DNA of 21,374 nucleotides from Pigoraptor chileana (lineage: Eukaryota > Opisthokonta > Filasterea): positions 1-21,374 of the forward strand of contig CALSCR010002441.1 in the NCBI GenBank assembly GCA_943704495.1, in the 5' to 3' direction. Below the pieces are notes generated by a model that saw only the letters and a program-made list of their open reading frames with translations, did not search any database and was not told where the DNA came from. Of the stretch, positions 1-10,872 are shown in pieces. Numbering within the stretch: position 1 is the stretch's first letter; each line of letters begins with the position of its first letter. Made by a program: the position numbers and the translations under genes.

Positions 1-67
<67 letters not shown>

Positions 68-75
68 TGTGTGTG
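1..75. repeat. (GT)n microsatellite at the left edge
   Basis: The first 64 bases are an uninterrupted GT dinucleotide run, followed by slightly degenerate GT/GC units to about position 75. It lies upstream of the first visible SPAG17 exon, most likely inside that gene's first intron or its 5' region. The true length is unknown because the run starts at the window edge. Confidence 0.95.
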
Positions 76-228
76 CGTGTGCTTGCAACAATCACAATTA
101 GTTGCAGTGATGCCTGTATCCGAAAGTTTATGGAAAGAATTCAGAGTTGCGGATAAGCGACTTCCTTAATTTGCTTGCATTTCAATATTTGACTGACGAC
201 TGACTTTCAATTATCTCTGCATGTTCAG

Positions 229-3200
229 GAGGATTGGAGCGGGTTTGTGTTTGCGGTCGAAAGCGACGTAATCGACGATGGCAGAGAAGCGGAGATGCTC
301 GCTGCTGCTGTCCAAAGTGGATGTCGTCAAAGATTCCAAGTCATCACTAAAGAATCGATTGTCGGAGTGGTCAGTGGCTATGATCGCTGCAACGAAATCC
401 AATCTTCCTCGTATGTCATGGTTGAGACGTGTGGGCGTCTGTATTATACATGACATGCGACGTTCTGATTGGCATTTGCTCATATTTCTGTGCATCACTG
501 TACCTTATCAGGTCAAGGATACCAAGGGAAGTGATCTCGGCGCAACTCTTCGTGGGCATCTGGATGCTGGAACGGACATTCCGCCCGATATGTTTGCTAG
601 GCTGCTACGCGCGCGACTGCTGCAGATTAAGAGTGATGCCATTGAACGCAGGGCTGCTATGTTCAAGGTGGGTGGGATTGCATGTCTCGGTGACTTCTAG
701 TTGCAGACCTTTTCCATAATTACCATATCAGTGTTCCGAAATGGCAAGACGTAAGTCAGTCTTGTAGGCGCTTGCTCATGCTCTGAATGTGCGTATGAGA
801 AAGAGAACAGTGCATGAAGGTGTCAAACATGCCCAAGCGTTCGATACTTATGTCTGAATCTGTCGAAATGAACCATTGCATGACCTGTCTCGCTTGTATA
901 TGCGGGTATGTGCGGTCACAGGGAGATGCTGGTTCTGGAGCAGACAATGGAGGCGACCGGGGTAAAAAGGGCAAACCGAGTGCAAAGACAGGGTCATCGA
1001 AGAAGCGTCCCGAGACTGGGAAGCCGGTGGAGGAGGTTCCTGAGGTCCCGCTTGTAGACAAGGACTCTGGGAAAAAGAAGCTCAAGCTGAAAAAGCCGAC
1101 AACCAAGACACAGGAGACCGTCAAGACAATTGGTGTGTGAAAAACAGTCCTTTGAAAATTCGTTGTTGTTCATTTCCAGCTGGATGGTTTCGGTGACTGG
1201 CTTGACAGTAGCGAGCATTCGCAGATTCAACTGGTTGTTGTTGTCTTTCTTATATTCGTTCCTTCCTCACTCTTTTTTGTCGTCAACATGTATTTCCACG
1301 TGCAGACGACGAGCCCAAAGATGGACCAGATACTTATTATCTCATCCAGGGATTTAGCTCTGCGCAGGGGCTCGCCACAGCCCTTGATCTTGGGGTCTCC
1401 ATTGACGCCCTCGTGCGCCTCAACCACAGCCCCGAACAGCTGGCCTCGACCGACAATGTCAATGCGGCATTCAGCCCATTTTGGGCCGATTTTACGAAGC
1501 TTCTCGAGTCTGCAGGGCCGGGCTCTCCTCTTCGTGACCTGGTAACGCTAACTGCCAGCGCGCCCATTGTTGAAGTGCCACCGAAGAAGGATCCGCGCGA
1601 CTTTCTCAGTCTCCCTCTCTTTAACGAGATCGTGGGGTCGATCTACGCGCTCGTCGACAAGAAGCGGGAGCATGCACATTACATTGAGAGGCTGCGAGTC
1701 GTTGAAGTTCCCGAATCATACGGGAATCCTGACATGGCCCTGTACAGACGGTTGATGGACCGTGTTCCGGACAGCGCCGTCGGCGTCGGATTTCTTCTCG
1801 ACTGCATGCTAGAGCAGGTGAATGTGAATGCACGAGCACAGTCACCTGACCAGCGGCGAGCCGACTCTGTTGTCGGGGGCACAATTGGCTATGCACACAG
1901 TAGTGTCGGGTGGCTTGCGGGAGATCCATTTGACCTTGCGCGCGAGTGCTCGGAAACAGTCTCGGCATACTGCGACGATTTGTCCACACCAATGCTTCTT
2001 GGCACGGACGTCGGCGGGATAGGCTCGGTGTCTGCGAGTGGGCAGGTGGATGCATCGGGCGTGGCGCTTCCCATGCAACAGCAGCAGCCATCTCAGGCGT
2101 CGTCCCAGTCGGGTGTGTCTGTGTTTCGGCACGGTGACGCAATTTCGCGCCGTTTGGCTGGCGTCGACCCTGGACTTGCGCGCCACGTGGAGCGTGTGGA
2201 GCGTAAAATGCTCGCCATGCATCCGGCTTCAGACACTGCGCGACAATATCTACACTTTTACCGCACTGCCAACAGCGAACTTCCTCCGAGAGAACGCGCG
2301 ATTGCAAAGCGCGAATTTCAGTCAATGTGCGCCGGACTAACTGCGACCGAGACGGAGGCTGGCCTCTTGCAGCTTGCCGTCGAGCGACTGCTATCAGAGG
2401 GTCCCCTTGCTTCGTCCGAGTGCGTATCGGAAGAGCGCCGGGGCATCGAAAGATTCGACAAGACGGTGTTTCAGCAGGTGCTGGCAGACGCTTTGGTCAC
2501 GCGCCCGAAGGCTTCGGCAAGGTATGCATCGTCTAGCTCCACATGCATGTTTGCTGTATGCGTAAATTCGTGCGAAAGGCTTTTTTTTTATATTGCAGCC
2601 GTTTTGTTGTAAGCGCTCGTTGCGTATTGAGACTGTTCTGTTTGCTTATACTGTTTGCTCTCTTCTATTTGGCTTAAATGATGCATTTGTGCAGGTACGA
2701 TCCCGATGCCGATGTGCTTCTGCTGGCGCTGCACGGTGGATTTGGCAATTCGCCCTCCCGCACTCTCGAGGAGCGCGTGGAAGCCGGTCTCGCCACGCGC
2801 ATTGGATTCCGGTGAGTTGCTGACATTATTTGAGGCAATTGCTAACATAACTTAGTCTTTTATCGATTGTATTTACGACAGCACTTCTTTCATCACAAAT
2901 GAATTGAACTGGTCGGATCATTGTTTGTTGTGCGTGTCTTTGCAATTTTTGTCGTTTGATTTGTGGTTTTATTTTATTTTGTGTGATGTGTGTATGTGAG
3001 CATAATGGGACACACTGTGGCATTCAAAATAGCGAGACACACAAGGCACAGCAAATTGACTTGACATCAATGTGTGTGTGATTTCTTCCTTCAACAGTAA
3101 TTTCCTCCATCACGTGCACGGCACCCCGTGGAACACACCCGGATGCGTCGGTTATGACATTGGAGACTCCGTTGTGCGTCTGGACGAGGTAGACGCCCGC

Positions 3201-6200
3201 ATGTACCTTCCCGACGGCGGTCAAATACTCTCCACCAGGCAAAAATTCCCGTGGGACCAAAACCCAATTGTGCGCACCAGCGTGGTCTCGGAGGGACACG
3301 TGATCAGCCTCCATGCCAACTGCGTGGGTGGTCCGCTTGCTCTCCCGAAGAGTGGCGCGAGTCTTGCAAGGAAGGAGCGCACAAACAGTGCAACAGCCTC
3401 ACTTGCCGATGGAGGTGTTCTCTCCGTCGCCTCTGACGGCACGTCCTTCTTCACAACGTCAGACGGCGTCATGGTTGATCTCTCTTGCCCTGCACTGGTG
3501 AGGATATCAACACCGAGGCGGGTTCGCGGTGCCAAGGACGACTTGAATGCGACGCGACCGGTGGAGGTGCAGCGCACGCTGCTGCAGGACGGCACTATTG
3601 CACGCTACTTTGCCGATACCACTATGGAAATTATTTACCCTTCCGGTGCCGTGTGCGCACGTGGGGACGACGGTGTCTGGATAACGACAGTTCCCGACGG
3701 TCGTCGCGAACTCAGATCGTCCGATGGAGTGCGCAATGAGTCTCTCACAAAGCTCAATTGCAGCACATCCCGCGATTTCCACACTGGAGAGACAATGTCT
3801 GCGCGCGAAGACGGCGTTGTCGTCATCACTCGCAAGTGCGGAACTGTCGTCACTGAACACGCCGATGGCACGCGTGTGACGCGTTTTGGCGCGCGGTCGA
3901 CTCACGTGCTTCCCGGAACAGTGCGAGTTGAATGTGCAGGTCTGCCGTCTGTCGAATTTGATCCGCCTTTGCCCACACCCCACAAGGACGAGGACGCTGC
4001 ACCCGACGCCACCGACGCCACCGCCGATCCCACCGCCGACGCCGCACAACCGCTTGTCCTCTCGTCGTCTTCAGGGGCCACGAGTGCACCGGCTGCATTG
4101 TCCACTACAGCTGTCCAGCCGGCTGCGGCGGATAATTATGTGCCCGCGCCCGCTTCTCCTGTCGCTGGGTCGCGATCGGCATCCACAGACCCATCACGCA
4201 CCGCTTCGGTCGCTAATCTCACGCTGAAAACCTTCACGCCCATTCCGGAAAGACCTGCGCCTGTGGCCGAGGAGGTTGAACCTGTCGCTCGCTCAATCCT
4301 CTGCGCCAACGGGACCAGGATCGATTCCGACATTGTTCGCGGACGTCTTGTCCTCACGGCAACGACAATGGGCCTGATACTTGGCTACGACCGCACGCGT
4401 GGCGAATTCGACTACATTCCCCCCGCCCAGCCGGCGAAGGATGTGGCCGCGCAGCGCGAGCGTCTTTTCAGTGACGACACCGCGTCTCTTGTCGGCATGT
4501 ACAGACTGAACGTCACTGTCGGCTCGGTGCGAAGTCTGTCCATCGATGGGCGTGTGTACTCTGTCTCGGAGGATGGAGCCGCTTCTGTGTCTCAGTATGC
4601 ACCGCAGCCCACCACCACAGCCGACGATAGTGTGGACGCAGAAGAAGATGGCACGCTGACAGCCCCCATTGCATTTGCGTTCCCCGAAGTTCGCGGGAAT
4701 GAGCGGAATGCTCCGCGTGTGTTTGCGGTTCACCATGACGGCAGCGGTTTTGAGCTGTTGCGTTCAGACGACATTACCCGGTATGTTGCTTATGCAACTA
4801 CAGATCCAAGTGCCGTTATTCTCAGGGAGAGGCACGATGGCAACCTGCCTGCAGATCCGATTGCCGCACTTCTCGGCGTGGAGGAATCCATTGCTGCACT
4901 GACAGTTCCCGAGCAGCTGAGGGGTCGGTACTATGCAGAGTCAATCATCATACCCGGAGGTCTCCGCTCGACAGCGTGGCGTGCCTATGAAAAGTACGAG
5001 ACTGTGACTGTTCCGAGGGCGATCGAAGCGGCGTTCTTTGCTCTGCGGAAGAGCGTTTCCCCTGAGAAGATGAGCCAAATTGCAGCAAATCTCGAGCGAT
5101 ACCGTCAGCTTGTGGAGGAGAGGGAGGCCGAGGCGCAGGCTGCCATGGAAGCCGCAGCACTTGCCGAAGCCGCCAGTGCCTCGACGTCGGAAGATAAACC
5201 GGCCGATGGCAATGCTATTCAGGTGCCCGCGGGTCAAGAGACGTCTGCACCCGTCGCACCCGTCGACCAGCCCACGCCCTCGAAGTCCCATCGCGAGGGT
5301 GGCAGTCCTGTGCGTGGTGGATTGCGCCGACGCTTTTCGGTGTCGGCGTCGGCTCCTCTTCCTGCGGAGGGAATCGATGCCAGCGTGCGGTACGCTGATG
5401 AGATAGAGCACCGGCGGATGGCTGCTGCGCTTGCAGCGGCACTTGCACGAGAGCCTGGCGTTGCTGAGCGCATTCGCAACAATTGGCGGAAGCGGGCGCT
5501 GCCTGCCACGTTTGCCTCACGCGACAAGAGGCAGCAGCATCCTCCACTGATTGATCCCGCGCGTATTGGACTTCGAGATCCGATTATGCGTTACTTTGAA
5601 AGCGAGGAAGGTCGCTCGTGGATTGAAGGGCGCAGCGATGTGCACGCAGCATCCGCCCGCAACAACGAAGATGTCGGCGACAACCACGGCGACGATCACT
5701 GTGTGATTGGTGATATTGCCGCATCGCTGGTTGATGAAGCATTGGCGAGTGTTGCACAACACGTGTCTGATGGCAGGGAGGAGCACAGCGATGCCAGCGA
5801 CGGCGGCAGTGCCATGGTGCAGCGAGAAGGAGCGGAGAAGAACGGAACGCGCCTTCAGCTTGATATCGACGATGCACGCAGCTTTGATGATGATGCTCTC
5901 TCCATTCTTACGCCGAGATCGGACGGTCGACCAATGACGCCCACTCCACACTCGCTGAACAATAGGCAGGCGCTTCCTCCCATCGCCTCTGCGCGCGCCA
6001 ACGAGGATGCACATGGCGATGTCGCGAGCGTGGACAGGATGTCAGAGAGCCCAATCCTTTCGCAATCGAGTACAAACAACGTGCGTGCTGCAACGCGCGT
6101 GTCGTCTCCAGGCAGCGCCCGCTCGCGCCCTCGCAGCCTCGACTTTGACGTTGCGGGATCGCCGCGGAAATCCAAGGTGAAGCTTCCCGTTGCACTCTTG

Positions 6201-7075
6201 ACAACAAAGGCAAACGCGTCTCCGAACGAGCGACACAGTGCCATCGAGGACTCTGGTAGGAGGAAATTGCAGACGTCTTCTGTCGTCCAGGCATCGGTTG
6301 TCCCTCGCGGATTTGAGGTGCGTCGTCTCCTTCTGTCATTGCGTCTGTTACGAGCGCAAATAGTACTTGTCAAAGTCACAAGTGCAACTTGCATTAACCG
6401 ACTCTTTGTGCCTTTTCTTTGCGTGCTTGCATGTGCTGTTTTTCATTTTGCGGCGCAACAGGTATACCCTGACCGCGTTGAGTTTGGCATTCTTCACGCG
6501 GGCACTATCTGCCGAGTCCCCATTACCCTCAAGAACGTTGGTTTGGACACTGCGCGATTCAAAATTCTCGCGCCTCCGACGTCCAGTGGCATCCGCGTCC
6601 TCTTCAATGCTGGGCCGGTGGGTTGCACATGGTCGCATTGCCTGCGTTGTCACTGTCTCGCGGATTTGTGATTTTTTTGGTTTTTTTTTTTGTATTATTG
6701 TGTGTGATTCGAATGGGATTGTGCACATGAATGGTCGGATTCACTTTTGTTGTTTTCTTGTGCATACGATTCACTTGCAGTTTGGCAACTATTCTAACAC
6801 ACCACATTACCTTCGTTCCTCTACTCTGCCACACACAGCTCGCCGCCGGGATGCAGACACAGCTTCAGGTGGAGCTATCGGCAGCGTCGTCTGCAGGTGC
6901 CATATACCAAGAGGTCGAAATTGTCACAGAAAGCGATATATTCCGTATCCCCGTCTCTGCGACCGTGCGACCGCGGCCCTTGCCGCACACAATCCACTCT
7001 GGCGCAGCACAATCGCTTGGCTCGCCCATCACACCTATGTCGCCAGATCAGCACTCGAGGGTAGTCCTCCGATAG
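229..7075 (+). CDS. SPAG17: SPAG17/PF6 central-pair protein, eight visible exons, 5' partial
   Basis: Orthologue of sperm-associated antigen 17 (Chlamydomonas PF6), a scaffold of the C1a projection of the axonemal central pair needed for motility. Exons: 229 to about 410-420, about 512-667, 922-1132, 1306-2521, 2695-2811, 3098-6317, 6462-6617, 6839-7075 (stop TAG). Phases agree at every junction after the first, giving about 1,830 visible residues (human 2,223). Collinear matches to the human protein as I remember it include EDWSGFVFAVES near the N-terminus, RARLLQIKSDAIERRA, a DDEPKDGPDTYYLIQGF block formed across the 1132/1306 junction, LLDCMLEQVNVN, the IGFRNFLHHVHG junction, GETMSAREDGVVV with HADGTRVTRF (about 3790-3890), HHDGSGFELLRSDDI, GLRSTAWRAYEKYE and KVKLPVALLTTK. 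The last two exons encode an ASH/MSP-like beta domain (VEFGILHAGT, LKNVGLDTARF, LAAGMQTQ). A Pro/Ala/Asp-rich linker lies at about 3980-4170. The exon entering at 229 is preceded by TTCAG with no in-frame ATG, so the start codon lies in an upstream exon. The first visible donor is ambiguous: GTATGT at 411 is best by consensus but needs a poor acceptor at 531, whereas the good acceptor at 511 needs GT at 415 or 421. Confidence 0.95.
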
Positions 7076-8471
7076 AGGGCGAGCCGAAACGGATGCGTGT
7101 GTGTGCGTGTGGGCGTGTGCGTGTGTCGGTCGCGAACTGTTTTTACTTTTCGTTTAAAATGAATGCGTTTGTTGTTTGTGGGTGCGTGGCATGTTGCGTT
7201 TTACTGTTGCACGTAATTTGTGGAGTCCACTGTAAGCGCAAACCGGCCGAAATATATGCTTTTATTGGCGCTTGATTTGTCTTTCCAAACTCTTTTTTTT
7301 TGCAACTGTTCTCAGTGGGCAGTCAGTGACACCAACTGTCGTGATGTCACCGTGTTCTTCGTCTGCCCCGCAGTCAATGACTGATCTGGAAACAGCTTAA
7401 GTTCAGTCAATTATGCGCGTGAATCCATCGCAGCGGCTGTTTTAATATTTCTCTGACTGAATAGGCTGTCCGTACTGATCATTACGGCTTCTCCTGCCGA
7501 TCAGATGACCTAAGGCGGCCGTCAGTACTGACTATTCCGGCCGCTGGCCCGAGTTTACAGTCAGAAAAATGTCAAGCGGATTATCAGTCGGTGCTATTAT
7601 ACCGCCAGCCGGCCACGCGGTGCCGCTTTGCGGCTTAACTACTCTGCCAAACGGCTCAGTCAGTTCAGCATCCGTCGCCCCCGACCGCTGCCGGTCGCTG
7701 AGTCTGCGCGTTTGCCCGGGGGCAAGAACAGTGGGCAGCAGTCTCGCCGGGCCGGGGGATACCGATACGGGTTCAGGGATTACCCTTGCCGGGCACGGTT
7801 TAGCATCCGCAGAAATATAAAATACGCTTGGACAGCTCCACCAAATGTTACGACCCTAACCCAGTGGGTTCTAAGCTAGGTAGGGATAACTGATAAAAGA
7901 GGTGGAAAAGAGATGGAAACGTTCAGTAGCCCTGGATATGAGCCGAGGTTCACGTCTATAACGTAACTCACGTGATGCACGGCATCACGTGAGTTACGTT
8001 AAAGCGAAGGCATTAAAGGGATGTCTCAGCCGCAGGCAACGCTCCATATATTCCATTCAATTCACTGCAAATGTGCAGTCGGCCGCCGGTGCAAGTCGCT
8101 CCCGCCACAGATCCGAATGTTCTCGGCTGCACTCACAGATCGGGCTGTCGACCGGCGCGCACGTGGGACCCATCATCCTTTAACGGAGTGCAACGGCACT
8201 GACAGACAGTCACTCACTAGTAGTACTGCGGGATTCAGTTGCCGCCGCCTCTGGACACAACTCAGTACTGTCCTGCTCCGAACACGTGGCTTAGTGCCGG
8301 CGGCAGTCAGCCAGCCAGTAGCCGCGGCCCAAGGGATGGTCACATCACACACACACACACGCTTCCAAGTTGGATAACGTCTGGTTCCAAATTATGGAGC
8401 GAAAACTGTACCCACTTGACAGCATGCATTGACTATTGCCACTCCGACGTTCGATACTCAATTAAAGGCCA
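7076..8471. other. Spacer 3' of SPAG17, no recognisable gene
   Basis: About 1.4 kb between the SPAG17 stop and the minus-strand genes. The first 200 bases or so are probably SPAG17 3' untranslated sequence; I see no AATAAA. From about 7315 to 7670 the DNA is dense in short TCAGT/ACTGA words, including a perfect 12-bp palindrome GTCAGTACTGAC at 7521-7532. A GC-rich part (about 7600-7800) has overlapping open frames with no recognisable protein. A 20-bp-arm palindrome lies at 7959-8001 and a short (CA)n at 8346-8360. The composition suggests old repeat-derived sequence, but I see no coding domain or paired termini. Confidence 0.6.
7959..8001. repeat. Perfect inverted repeat, 20-bp arms, 3-base loop
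   Basis: The left arm is 7959-7978 and the right arm 7982-8001, separated by ACG. All 20 positions pair; the next outward pair (7958/8002) does not. Each arm contains TCACGTGA, so the element carries two E-box palindromes 17 bp apart. It could extrude as a cruciform, form an RNA hairpin, act as a dimeric factor site, or be the remnant of a small inverted-repeat element. I see no target-site duplication around it. Confidence 0.9.
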
Positions 8472-8988
8472 TTATGTTGTCATTGGGACCCTCACACACT
8501 CAATTGCATATAGGCGGCCGCAAGTATATTTCGGTTCATTCCGGGAAACCAGAAACACACTGAAAAAAACACATGTTTGATTTGTTTTTTTTGTTTTAGG
8601 GTTTAGCCAAACCACAGCCGATCTTATTCTGTACCTGCAAATAATGAAAAAAACACGAGATTGTGTGAGTCTATTTGTGCAACACATGCTTAAGAAATCG
8701 CTACTAAGCAATTCGTCACGTTAAAATTCGAAAGAGCATCCCACGGACAAAACGATCACGCAAGCAATCGCACACAAAAGTAGACACAAAAAGAGTACAA
8801 AGTGAGCAGAAACACAAGCAGCCATGCAAGAAACAAATTCGAATTGGCGACACTGACAGCACACACATTGCGAAGGATACTTACACAGCTTCACGATCAA
8901 TAATTGCACCAACGAAACAGACGCTCCAGAATCGACGCCGTCTCCATATTAACAGCACCCCCCTTTCCGCAGAGTGTAATGCCGCCAT
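8472..8988 (-). CDS. Putative two-exon small protein, unknown function
   Basis: On the minus strand an ATG in a good context (AAAATGG) at 8988 opens exon 1 (8988-8885), which ends at a strong donor GTAAGT. A 250-base intron ends with TTTGCAG, and exon 2 (8634-8472) continues in the matching phase to a stop. The spliced frame gives 88 residues beginning MAALHSAERGVLLIW, Arg-rich then hydrophobic (FWSVCFVGAII). I recognise no family. Exon 2 is AT-rich with a Lys/Thr stretch and looks weakly coding, so the support is the splice signals and phase match only. It could equally be a noncoding spliced transcript or chance. It lies just downstream of UQCRQ on the same strand. Confidence 0.28.
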
Positions 8989-9150
8989 TTTCAGTCCACG
9001 CGCCACACACACACAAACACGAACACGGCACACAACGCGCGACTTCCTGGCACCTCTCCCAAACGGAGAGCCCAACCAGAGACACACACACACAACACAC
9101 ACAGCGCACGCACACTAAATCAATACGCCTCAGGGTAAATGATTTTCTTC

Positions 9151-10006
9151 TTAGTGCTTGATGTCCTCGTGGTCAAACTGGCCGGGCTGCTTGCGAGCAA
9201 GGCGGTCGTGTTCCTTGTTGCCCCAATAGTAAATGGCATACCCAGTGCCGAGTCCAGGAACGACATCCCATGCAGAGCGCGACACGCGGCGGACAACATT
9301 CGCAATTCCCTAATGTGGTGCGTATATGTGTGTGTGTGTGTATGTGTGTGTTTGGGTGAATAAGAGGGAATTGTGCTCAGTATGAGTGAATAAGGGGGAT
9401 GCGTATGTGTGTCAACATGAGGAATGCGTGTATGAAGCACAGTACGAATACATATACACCAAGCACGTGTGTCATGCGAAAAGTGCGCTTGTGCAGCAAT
9501 TAGCACCGAGAACAATCCGAACAAAGGCACATGCCATACTAACAACGCTGTCACATTAGAGACAGAGAACCACATAAGAAACCAACACACGCTGGAGTTG
9601 TGGGAGACCTCTTATATGTGCCAGCCACCAAAATACACACGCAACACAAAACAATTATACTTTTTGTGCACGTACGATGGCACCTATAAGATTGCACGAA
9701 ATTTGAGTTTCCAAACAGCCGCAAAAGGTGCAAATACGCTTAAATTACTGCAAACAGCTTCCATCGCAAAAATATAAATAAAAACACTTTAGCTCCATGG
9801 ATCACCAGCTCGCAACTTGAACTAATTGTTGGAGCGCAATGTTGCCGACAGCCAATCAAAAGAAACCATAAATGATGCAACGATGCAGTCTAACAAACCT
9901 TCGTGAGGACATTGGCGAAAGCACGCTGCTCAAAGGGAGAGAGAGCAAACGTAATGAAGTGTTTTCCGCGGGCAAGATTGCCAAACGCCTTGTGTGCGCC
10001 ACCCAT
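9151..10006 (-). CDS. UQCRQ: Cytochrome bc1 complex subunit 8 (UQCRQ/QCR8), two exons
   Basis: Small supernumerary subunit of mitochondrial complex III (ubiquinol:cytochrome c reductase), with one transmembrane helix in the inner membrane next to cytochrome b. Minus-strand exon 1 is 10006-9899 (36 codons, MGGAHKAFGNLARGK through ALSPFEQRAFANVLTK). Exon 2 is 9309-9151 (52 codons plus TAA, beginning GIANVVRRVSRSAWDVVPG). The donor is GTTTGT after AAG, the acceptor ATTAG, and the junction phase is 0. The 88-residue product aligns throughout with human UQCRQ (82 residues): matching features are FGNL, the hallmark SPFEQRA, V.TKGI.NV.RR, a VVP-centred hydrophobic segment, and Y.WG..E.....RK.P near the end. 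There is no cleavable presequence, as usual for this family. The 589-base intron carries TG/CA repeats. The gene converges on SPAG17 and diverges from the giant cupredoxin/FN3 gene. Because both exons are short, an unspliced reading frame does not reveal it. Confidence 0.95.
9310..9898 (-). other. UQCRQ intron with CA/TG microsatellite
   Basis: The 589-base intron of UQCRQ. On the + strand it contains a TG run at 9327-9351, close to the acceptor, so in the transcript the region before the acceptor is a CA-rich tract rather than a polypyrimidine tract. I see no nested gene in it. Confidence 0.85.
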
Positions 10007-10046
10007 TTTTTTTTGATGCACTTAGAGCTGCATGGAGTGTACATAA

Positions 10047-10081
10047 TGTGTGTGTGTATGTGTGTGTGTGTGTGTGTGTGT
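10047..10081. repeat. (GT)n microsatellite
   Basis: A run of TG units with one TA interruption, just upstream of the UQCRQ start codon on the opposite strand. Confidence 0.95.
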
Positions 10082-10375
10082 TATAGTTTATGCACGTGGG
10101 TCAATATGTTCGATTAATCTTTCTTCGTCCAAGTGTGAGGTTTTTGATCAACCAAATCATTCTAGCCCCGAGGGAGGAGTAAGATGTCTCGCAAGAAGAA
10201 CACAACGTAAGTTAAGGACCCAATTGACAAAACAGTAGAAGGACGACAGCCACAAATAAATCCACAGTCAAACCCTCTTAAGAGAGACACAAACCTTGTC
10301 TCCACACACAGAACAATGGCACTCTCCAGAATAAGGAAGTCCCTTGCAAGTGTAATGCTTCTTTTTAATCAATCG

Positions 10376-10406
10376 CACACACACACACACACACCACACA
10401 CACACA
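10376..10406. repeat. (CA)n microsatellite
   Basis: A CA run with a single CC interruption, in the divergent spacer about 45 bp before the C-rich tandem block. Confidence 0.95.
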
Positions 10407-10450
10407 TTCGTGACTCAAGGCGGTGTGAGCAGTGAGAGAGAGACGCACAG

Positions 10451-10535
10451 CCCCCTTAGGCCCCCTTAGCCCCCCTTAGGCATCACGTGATGTACCACCG
10501 TGACATCACGTGATGACACGAATTTATCACGTGAT
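10451..10535. promoter_or_regulatory. Candidate regulatory block: three CCCCCTTAG units plus three ATCACGTGAT palindromes
   Basis: Three 10-bp tandem units (CCCCCTTAGG, CCCCCTTAGC, CCCCCTTAGG) occupy 10451-10480. They are followed at once by three identical 10-bp palindromes ATCACGTGAT starting at 10482, 10505 and 10526, spaced 23 and 21 bp, about two helical turns, so they would face the same side of the DNA. The core CACGTG is the classic E-box/G-box bound by bHLH or bZIP dimers (known for those families). The block sits almost at the midpoint between the UQCRQ and giant-gene start codons, so control of both genes is plausible but inferred. Confidence 0.5.
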
Positions 10536-10872
10536 ATACGTCCTTGACAACGGTGTTCGAATTCATGGATAAGTAGATTGTGTGGGATACTAAAGTATTC
10601 TTAACTATTGATAACAAACTACTTAACTGGGCAATGGCTGAAGCTTTAATAAAAAAAATTAGGCCTGCAATATAAAGTGAGTGACGCTGCTTTGCCTTTG
10701 CCAGGTACACCCATTTGTGCGACGGGTTGATTGCATCCATATTAGATGCCCAACAGACTGCGAATTCGACTTAATGCGCAAGAAAAGAATTGGGAGTGAC
10801 TCTAATCGGACTTCCCATTTTGATTACGCAAGTTTATTTTTTGTGTTTGTGCGTCAGTAGAAAGTCCGGGAC

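Noticed and set aside
668-921. Open frame starting near 814 as a separate SPAG17 exon beginning MKVSNMPKRS.
   Set aside because: The human alignment resumes only at the Gly/Lys-rich segment after the CACAG acceptor at 921; the part before it is intron.
1621-2325. Minus-strand open frame of 234 codons.
   Set aside because: It lies entirely opposite a SPAG17 exon whose product aligns with the human protein.
7569-7879. Two overlapping open frames of 83 codons in a GC-rich stretch.
   Set aside because: They overlap in different frames, begin at non-ATG or weak starts and resemble no protein family; GC richness alone explains them.
7846-8001. TGTTACGACCC phrase at 7846 resembling the start of a long terminal repeat, with a palindrome downstream.
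   Set aside because: I found no second copy, no matching end, no target duplication and no retroelement protein domain in the window, so I do not call an element.
8021-8377. Open frame of 118 codons in the spacer.
   Set aside because: Low-quality composition, ends in a CA repeat, and no recognisable domain or splice context.
10451-10480. C-rich tandem units as an internal telomere-like repeat.
   Set aside because: The unit CCCCCTTAG(G/C) is 10 bp and is not a CCCTAA-type telomeric repeat; only three copies occur.
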